Shown here: in pieces, positions 59,475-64,000 of the stretch
Numbering within the stretch: position 1 is the stretch's first letter
Layout of the letters: each line of letters begins with the position of its first letter
DNA from: Brevibacillus dissolubilis
GTDB taxonomy: Bacteria; Bacillota; Bacilli; Brevibacillales; Brevibacillaceae
Direction of reading: 5' to 3'
Assembly (NCBI RefSeq): GCF_006170445.1
Contig: NZ_VCNA01000007.1
Span: forward strand, 62,001 to 126,000
Length of the DNA stretch: 64,000 nucleotides
Notes under the pieces: model-generated
The model's database searches: none
What the model saw: only the letters and a program-made list of their open reading frames with translations
Told to the model about the DNA's origin: nothing
Made by a program: the position numbers and the translations under genes

Positions 59475-59508
59475 AAGAGACGGACAAGCAATTCCGTCTC
59501 TTTTTTTG
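59475..59508 (+). terminator. Terminator after the unknown gene
   Basis: AGAGACGG pairs with CCGTCTCT around a 10-base loop, followed by TTTTTTG. The 170 bases that follow, up to the subtilisin gene, are very AT-rich with several TATAAT-like hexamers but no convincing promoter pair. Confidence 0.92.
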
Positions 59509-59676
59509 TTTCAGTTATCAATTTTAAGTTATACAAAAATTTTCATATAATAATATTCCGAATCTAAATAATAATTAAATTTAATAAAGGTATTTTGATC
59601 GATCGCGTAGAATTATTGGTAATATTGACCTATACATATATTTTAACGGTCACCTTATGAATTGGAGGGAATTTTT

Positions 59677-62600
59677 GTGAAAAAGAGTTTTCATCGCCTT
59701 TCTTCCGTGACATTAGCCACATCATTGCTGCTTGGGGCAGTGCCATATTCGGTTTTTGCCTCTTCTACAGTGACTGATCTGGACCAATTGAGCAAAGTCA
59801 ACGAACTTACCAAAGTAGTTGCTGAGCTGGAGTCATCTGCAGCGGCAAAGATTGCACCAAGCTTGGATACTACATCCGATAAAGTCATTTCTGTCATCAT
59901 CGAATTCAAACAACAACCAGTAGCAGTAGCGAAAGCGGTTGCAATCTCCAAGCGCGCCTCTTTTTCTCCGAGTGAAGTAGAAGCGGTCATCGGCAAAGAA
60001 CAAGTGACCTTCGAACGCGCTGCCAAAAAACAAAAACTCAACCTCGAAGTAGGACACACATACAACCAAGTCTTCAACGGCATGGAAGTCTCTCTGCCAG
60101 CTAACCAAATCGAGAAAATGGCTTCCCTTCCAGGAGTAAAAGCTGTTTATTCCAATGCACAATATACCGTACCAGAAACAGAAGTAGCCGGGGATCTGCC
60201 AGGCGGTAACTATGACCTCGCGCCAATCAAACAAATCGGCGTCGATAAAATGTGGGCAGAAGGCTTCACCGGTAAAGGCCTCAAGGTTGGCGTTATCGAT
60301 ACAGGGGTAGACTATCATCACCCTGACTTGAAAGACGCGTTCAAAGGCGGATATGACTCCTTTGACAATGACCACGATCCATATGAGCGTCCACCAGTTC
60401 CGGCTGATGAAGACGTAGAGAAAACGGGTGACGAAGGCTCTAACCACGGCACACACGTATCCGGTACTATCGTAGGCCGCGCATCTGCGAAAACCGATGT
60501 TAACGTACGTGGTATCGCGTATGAAGCAGATCTCTATGTATACCGTGTACTTGGTCGTGGGGGCGGTTCCTCCGCACAAGTAATCGACGGGATCGAAAAA
60601 GCAGTACGTGACGGTATGGATGTCATCAACCTGTCTCTTGGCTCCGACATCGAGAAAAACGGAGATTCCCCTGACTCCATCGCAGTTAACAATGCTGTGC
60701 TGGCTGGTGTCGTAACCGTTATCGCCAATGGTAACGCAGCGCAGAACGAAAAAGGCCGCCACTTCTACACAGCAGGCTCTCCTGCAGGTGCGAAGCTGCC
60801 AATCGCAGTAGGTGCGGTGACTTCTCCAAGCACCCTGTATGATGGTTCTGCGAAATCTTCTTTTGGCAGCAACTACGACTTCCACGTGATGGGCTATGAG
60901 ACCAACAAAACTGATTTCAAAACGATCCTCGGTACAGAACCATTGCAAGTGGTCTATGCGAACCTTGGCTCTGAGCTGGACTTCAAAGGCAAAGACCTCA
61001 AAGGCAAAGTAGCACTCGTCTCCCGTGGTACACTCGCTTTCACTGAAAAAATCGCCAATGCGAAAAAAGCAGGTGCAAAAGCAATCGTCGTATTCAACGG
61101 CAATGACGCGAATGGCGACATGCAAGCTGACCTGAACAACCCAGGCCGTGAAGGACATATCAACAGCATTTTGGGCGATAGCCTGGATACGATCCCAACC
61201 TTTGACATGAAAGGTGCAGAGGGCTGGGCACTGGCGAAGCAGCTGCTTGCTGACCCTGCCAAAGCACAAACGCTTACTTTCACATTCGGTGCCAACTATC
61301 CAAAAACCGATGATAACGGCGACAAAATGGCTGGCTTCAGCTCCCGTGGTCCAATCATCGACGGCCAATACAGCATCAAGCCTGACATAAGCGCACCAGG
61401 TGTATCTGTCCTGTCTGCCAAGCCTGAATGGCTCAAATATTTCCCAGATGCCAACTACGACAAAGCGTACCAACGCCTCAACGGTACATCGATGGCAACC
61501 CCACACGTAGCTGGTCTTTCCCTGCTGCTCAAGCAGGCACACCCTGACTGGACACCATTTGATATCAAAGCAGCGCTGGCCAACACATCCGTGAGCATCT
61601 CTGATGCCAAAGGAACCCAATACGATGTCTACTCTCAAGGCGCTGGCCGTGTTGATGGCTATGCCGCTCTGAAGACACCTGCCCTGCTGCAAACCGTTGA
61701 AAAACTGACACTGCTCGACACCGACCTCTCCAAGCGCGAAGTGACCAACTACGGTGACAACGTATCCTTCGGTCTGATGGAAGCGGGCGACCGTGCTGTT
61801 GAGAAGACTCTGCAACTCAAAAACACCGGTAAAAAAGAAGTCAGCTACACCGCAGAAATCGTGATGCATGATTCTGTCACCACTGACCCATATGAGCCGG
61901 TAGCAACACCTGACGTGGATGATATCGCGGTATCCCTCACCACGGACGAGGTCGTCGCAAAAGCTGGCAAAACCACCAAGTTCGGACTCAAGCTGTCACC
62001 AACAGCCCAAGCGAAAGATGGTGTATACGAAGGGGAAGTCCTGCTCAAGAGCAATGACGGCAACCCAGACCTGCACCTGCCATTCGTCGTACACGTAGGG
62101 GATGAGCGCGAACAGACCCACTTCGGTCTTGATGAATTCTCCCTCAGCAGCGACGTGGTAAGCCCGAATGGTGACGGCGTGAACGATACCGTAGAAGCCA
62201 GCGTCCTGTTACAAGCAGATGATACCAATGTGATCGAGCTGCAAGCATGGGGCTACAATGACCGCTACATCGGTACCCTTGCTTCGATCGTGGATGAAGA
62301 CGGTCTGGCACCAGGAACCATCACCTTCACAAATATCGATGGCTCCTATGTAAGCAGTGCCAATGGCTCCTACTACCCAACCCAACTCGAAGACGGCAAC
62401 TACAAGCTCCGCATCGTAGCGTACAACACCGAGACAGGCGCATTCTACGAAATGTGGAAAGCACTCGGCGTCTCCAACAAAAAATCAACCAAAGCAGATG
62501 CAGCAAAACTGAAAGAACTGGTAGATGCGGCAAAACAGTCATTTAAAGCAGAAGTGACGAATACAACTGTAGTAGGCGAACCTGTCCTGACTCTCCCTGC

Positions 62601-62784
62601 TGACACAGCAGCCATCAGCTACAAAGTAACGAACAGCAGCAATGTTGCTTTAGTTGGAAAAGAAGGGAAATTACAGTCCTTGCCGAATGGTAAAGAAGAT
62701 GTTTACCTCTACGTAACAATCGCTGCTGTTGCTGATTCTTCCATCAAGCGTACAGTGAAAGTGAAAGTAACCCTCCAACCATAA
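59677..62784 (+). CDS. Secreted subtilisin-like serine protease (Vpr-like, S8 family)
   Basis: The 1035-residue preproprotein has a signal peptide (MKKSFHRLSSV, cleavage near VFASS), an I9-type propeptide (about 65-170), and the S8 domain with D208 (VIDTGVD), H257 (NHGTHVSG) and S605 (GTSMATPHVAG). A protease-associated (PA) domain is inserted between H and S (about 405-515). Fn3-like and FlgD-like beta domains follow (SPNGDGVNDTVEASVLL near 830). It resembles B. subtilis Vpr and lactocepin-type enzymes and should degrade extracellular protein. I chose GTG 59677, 7 bases after GGAGGG. No wall anchor is seen. Confidence 0.93.
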   Translation: MKKSFHRLSSVTLATSLLLGAVPYSVFASSTVTDLDQLSKVNELTKVVAELESSAAAKIAPSLDTTSDKVISVIIEFKQQPVAVAKAVAISKRASFSPSEVEAVIGKEQVTFERAAKKQKLNLEVGHTYNQVFNGMEVSLPANQIEKMASLPGVKAVYSNAQYTVPETEVAGDLPGGNYDLAPIKQIGVDKMWAEGFTGKGLKVGVIDTGVDYHHPDLKDAFKGGYDSFDNDHDPYERPPVPADEDVEKTGDEGSNHGTHVSGTIVGRASAKTDVNVRGIAYEADLYVYRVLGRGGGSSAQVIDGIEKAVRDGMDVINLSLGSDIEKNGDSPDSIAVNNAVLAGVVTVIANGNAAQNEKGRHFYTAGSPAGAKLPIAVGAVTSPSTLYDGSAKSSFGSNYDFHVMGYETNKTDFKTILGTEPLQVVYANLGSELDFKGKDLKGKVALVSRGTLAFTEKIANAKKAGAKAIVVFNGNDANGDMQADLNNPGREGHINSILGDSLDTIPTFDMKGAEGWALAKQLLADPAKAQTLTFTFGANYPKTDDNGDKMAGFSSRGPIIDGQYSIKPDISAPGVSVLSAKPEWLKYFPDANYDKAYQRLNGTSMATPHVAGLSLLLKQAHPDWTPFDIKAALANTSVSISDAKGTQYDVYSQGAGRVDGYAALKTPALLQTVEKLTLLDTDLSKREVTNYGDNVSFGLMEAGDRAVEKTLQLKNTGKKEVSYTAEIVMHDSVTTDPYEPVATPDVDDIAVSLTTDEVVAKAGKTTKFGLKLSPTAQAKDGVYEGEVLLKSNDGNPDLHLPFVVHVGDEREQTHFGLDEFSLSSDVVSPNGDGVNDTVEASVLLQADDTNVIELQAWGYNDRYIGTLASIVDEDGLAPGTITFTNIDGSYVSSANGSYYPTQLEDGNYKLRIVAYNTETGAFYEMWKALGVSNKKSTKADAAKLKELVDAAKQSFKAEVTNTTVVGEPVLTLPADTAAISYKVTNSSNVALVGKEGKLQSLPNGKEDVYLYVTIAAVADSSIKRTVKVKVTLQP

Positions 62785-62816
62785 TTCTTCATCTGTTCTT
62801 TTCACAAAAAGCAGTA

Positions 62817-62860
62817 GGTTTTACCTGCGGTCATCATGTCCGCAGGTAAAACCATTTTTT
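62817..62860. terminator. Terminator after the subtilisin gene
   Basis: A perfect 14-bp stem GGTTTTACCTGCGG with its complement (62840-62853) around a 9-base loop, followed by ATTTTTT. Confidence 0.93.
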
Positions 62861-62897
62861 ACGTAGAAAAACATATATTAAAAAGAAAGGGCTTACG

Positions 62898-62927
62898 TTA
62901 GACACTCTGATACTGATTTGTTATAAT
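62898..62927 (+). promoter_or_regulatory. Promoter of the nuo operon
   Basis: TTAGAC (62898-62903), 18 bases, TATAAT (62922-62927) with an extended TG at 62919. It lies about 45 bases before nuoA. Confidence 0.7.
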
Positions 62928-62972
62928 TATCTAGGATTTTTTTTACCGTCAGTCGAGGGAGGAATTGAAGAG

Positions 62973-63344
62973 ATGAGTGCCATCTATGCAAACAATTATG
63001 TGATAGTTGCCATCTTCTTGCTCCTTGGCATCTTGCTTCCGGTCGCAACCGTGCATTTTGTCGGGCCGTTGCTTCGTCCGAAAAGACCGAACGAAGAGAA
63101 GCTGAAGACCTATGAGAGCGGGAATGACCCGATTGGGAACAGTTGGGTACGCTTTAACGTGAAGTATTATATTTTTGCTTTGATGTTCGTTATCTTTGAT
63201 GTGGAGACATTGTTCCTCTACCCATGGGCCGTGGCGTATAACCAGTTGGGCTTGTTTGCTCTGGTTGAAATGGTCATCTTCATTACACTCTTGGTGATTG
63301 GACTGATCTACGCATGGAGAAAGAAGGTGCTCGAATGGAGCTAG
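62973..63344 (+). CDS. nuoA: NADH-quinone oxidoreductase subunit A
   Basis: The 123-residue membrane subunit of complex I has three transmembrane helices (about 9-29, 64-86, 91-112) and the conserved loop [20 protein letters not shown] and [15 protein letters not shown] with key acidic residues. ATG follows GGGAGG. It overlaps nuoB by 10 bases. Complex I genes right after atp are common in Alicyclobacillaceae-like and Paenibacillus-like Bacilli but absent from B. subtilis. Confidence 0.96.
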   Translation: MSAIYANNYVIVAIFLLLGILLPVATVHFVGPLLRPKRPNEEKLKTYESGNDPIGNSWVRFNVKYYIFALMFVIFDVETLFLYPWAVAYNQLGLFALVEMVIFITLLVIGLIYAWRKKVLEWS

Positions 63345-63859
63345 ATCTCAGCATGATTGAACCTGAACTCCGAGAAGAACTGAACCGTAACGTCATGTTT
63401 ACTACACTTGAAACCGTCAAAGGCTGGGTGCGCAGTAACTCGTTATGGCCGCTTACGTTTGGTCTGGCCTGCTGTGGGATCGAGATGATGACCACAGGCG
63501 GAGCACACTATGACCTTGACCGCTTCGGCGTTATTTTTCGTCCATCTCCACGACAATCTGATGTCATGATCGTAGCAGGAACGGTAACCAAGAAAATGGC
63601 ACCGTTGCTTCGTCGTCTCTACGACCAGATGCCAGAGCCCAAATGGGTAATCGCGATGGGAGTCTGTGCGACAGCAGGCGGACCTTACGTGAAGTCCTAC
63701 CACGTCGTAAAAGGGGTAGACCAGATCGTACCGGTCGACGTCTACATCCCAGGCTGTCCGCCAAGTCCAGTGGCTCTGATCTACGGAATCAACAAACTCC
63801 AGGAAAAAATTCGCTATGAATCAAGAACTGGAAAGCGGGTGACGAGTACCAGTGAGTGA
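63335..63859 (+). CDS. nuoB: NADH-quinone oxidoreductase subunit B
   Basis: The 174-residue subunit carries iron-sulfur cluster N2, which hands electrons to quinone. The four cluster cysteines are C46 and C47 ([10 protein letters not shown]), C111 (GVCATAGG) and C141 (PGCPPSP). I chose ATG 63335 after AAGGTG; an ATG at 63314 lies further inside nuoA. It overlaps the next gene by 8 bases. Confidence 0.96.
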   Translation: MELDLSMIEPELREELNRNVMFTTLETVKGWVRSNSLWPLTFGLACCGIEMMTTGGAHYDLDRFGVIFRPSPRQSDVMIVAGTVTKKMAPLLRRLYDQMPEPKWVIAMGVCATAGGPYVKSYHVVKGVDQIVPVDVYIPGCPPSPVALIYGINKLQEKIRYESRTGKRVTSTSE

Positions 63860-64000
63860 GGAGAAAAGAAAACCAACACCTGAGGAGAAAGCGGCAGCGG
63901 CTGCGGCAGCCAAAGCCAAGGCAGCACGGGAAGCGGCTCAAGCTGTAGAGGCCAAATCCGAGACGGACGAGGCTCCAAAAGCAGAGGAAGTCAATACCGA
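63852..64000 (+). CDS. nuoC: NADH-quinone oxidoreductase subunit C, N-terminal part
   Basis: The frame opens at GTG 63852 inside the end of nuoB and runs off the window after 49 codons. The visible part is only an Ala/Lys/Glu-rich, disordered stretch ([20 protein letters not shown]), so identity rests on position after nuoB. Extended, low-complexity N-termini occur in NuoC of several Bacilli. Confidence 0.75.
   Translation, partial: MSEEKRKPTPEEKAAAAAAAKAKAAREAAQAVEAKSETDEAPKAEEVNT

Overview
The window is a stretch of chromosome from a low-to-mid G+C, endospore-forming Firmicute. Gene content and order point to the Bacilli, most like Alicyclobacillaceae/Tumebacillus-type genomes (my inference; no database was searched). 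The main support is a long run of gene order shared with Bacillus subtilis: rpoE-pyrG-spo0F-fba-tal-murA-glpX-rho-rpmE-tdk-prfA-prmC-spoIIR-ywlC-mntP-ywlE-rpiB-ywlG-glyA-upp-wecB-atp operon, followed by nuoABC. Sporulation genes (spo0F, spoIIR, a YhcN/YlaJ lipoprotein) and S-layer-type surface proteins fit this.

Layout. 1-8.4 kb: an acyl-CoA module (thiolase end, 3-hydroxyacyl-CoA dehydrogenase, two acyl-CoA dehydrogenases, MeaB GTPase, TetR regulator, fused isobutyryl-CoA mutase IcmF), probably for fatty or branched acyl-CoA breakdown. 8.5-11.2 kb: one large secreted propeller/Ig-like protein on the minus strand, flanked by a 15-bp direct repeat. 11.5-22.3 kb: the conserved rpoE-to-rpmE block with central carbon, cell-wall, CTP and sporulation genes, plus a LysM/M23 peptidase and an unassigned radical SAM protein. 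22.4-24.7 kb: a strikingly AT-rich three-gene cassette of unknown function, the clearest accessory insertion. 24.7-38.9 kb: photolyase, tdk, then the prfA-to-wecB block. 39.1-43.5 kb: an SLH-anchored phosphodiester-glycosidase-like surface protein, a HAD phosphatase and a DUF1284 protein. 43.6-49.9 kb: a BirA-type operator and a complete bioADBFHC biotin operon. 50-51.2 kb: a second thiolase. 51.3-58.6 kb: the full F1Fo ATP synthase operon. 58.7-62.8 kb: a conserved unknown and a Vpr-like subtilisin. 63-64 kb: start of the NADH dehydrogenase (complex I) operon.

Regulation visible in the DNA includes a cluster of DnaA boxes spanning the end of spoIIR and the start of ywlC, a pyrG leader arranged for GGG-start reiterative-transcription attenuation, a sigma-H-like promoter before spo0F, a sigma-F-like promoter before spoIIR, a Rex-like operator on the atp promoter, a BirA operator before bioA, and palindromes before the TetR and thiolase genes. 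No rRNA, tRNA, CRISPR array, transposase or phage gene was seen. The best candidates for something undescribed are the AT-rich cassette and the SpoIIR low-complexity insertion that carries DnaA boxes.
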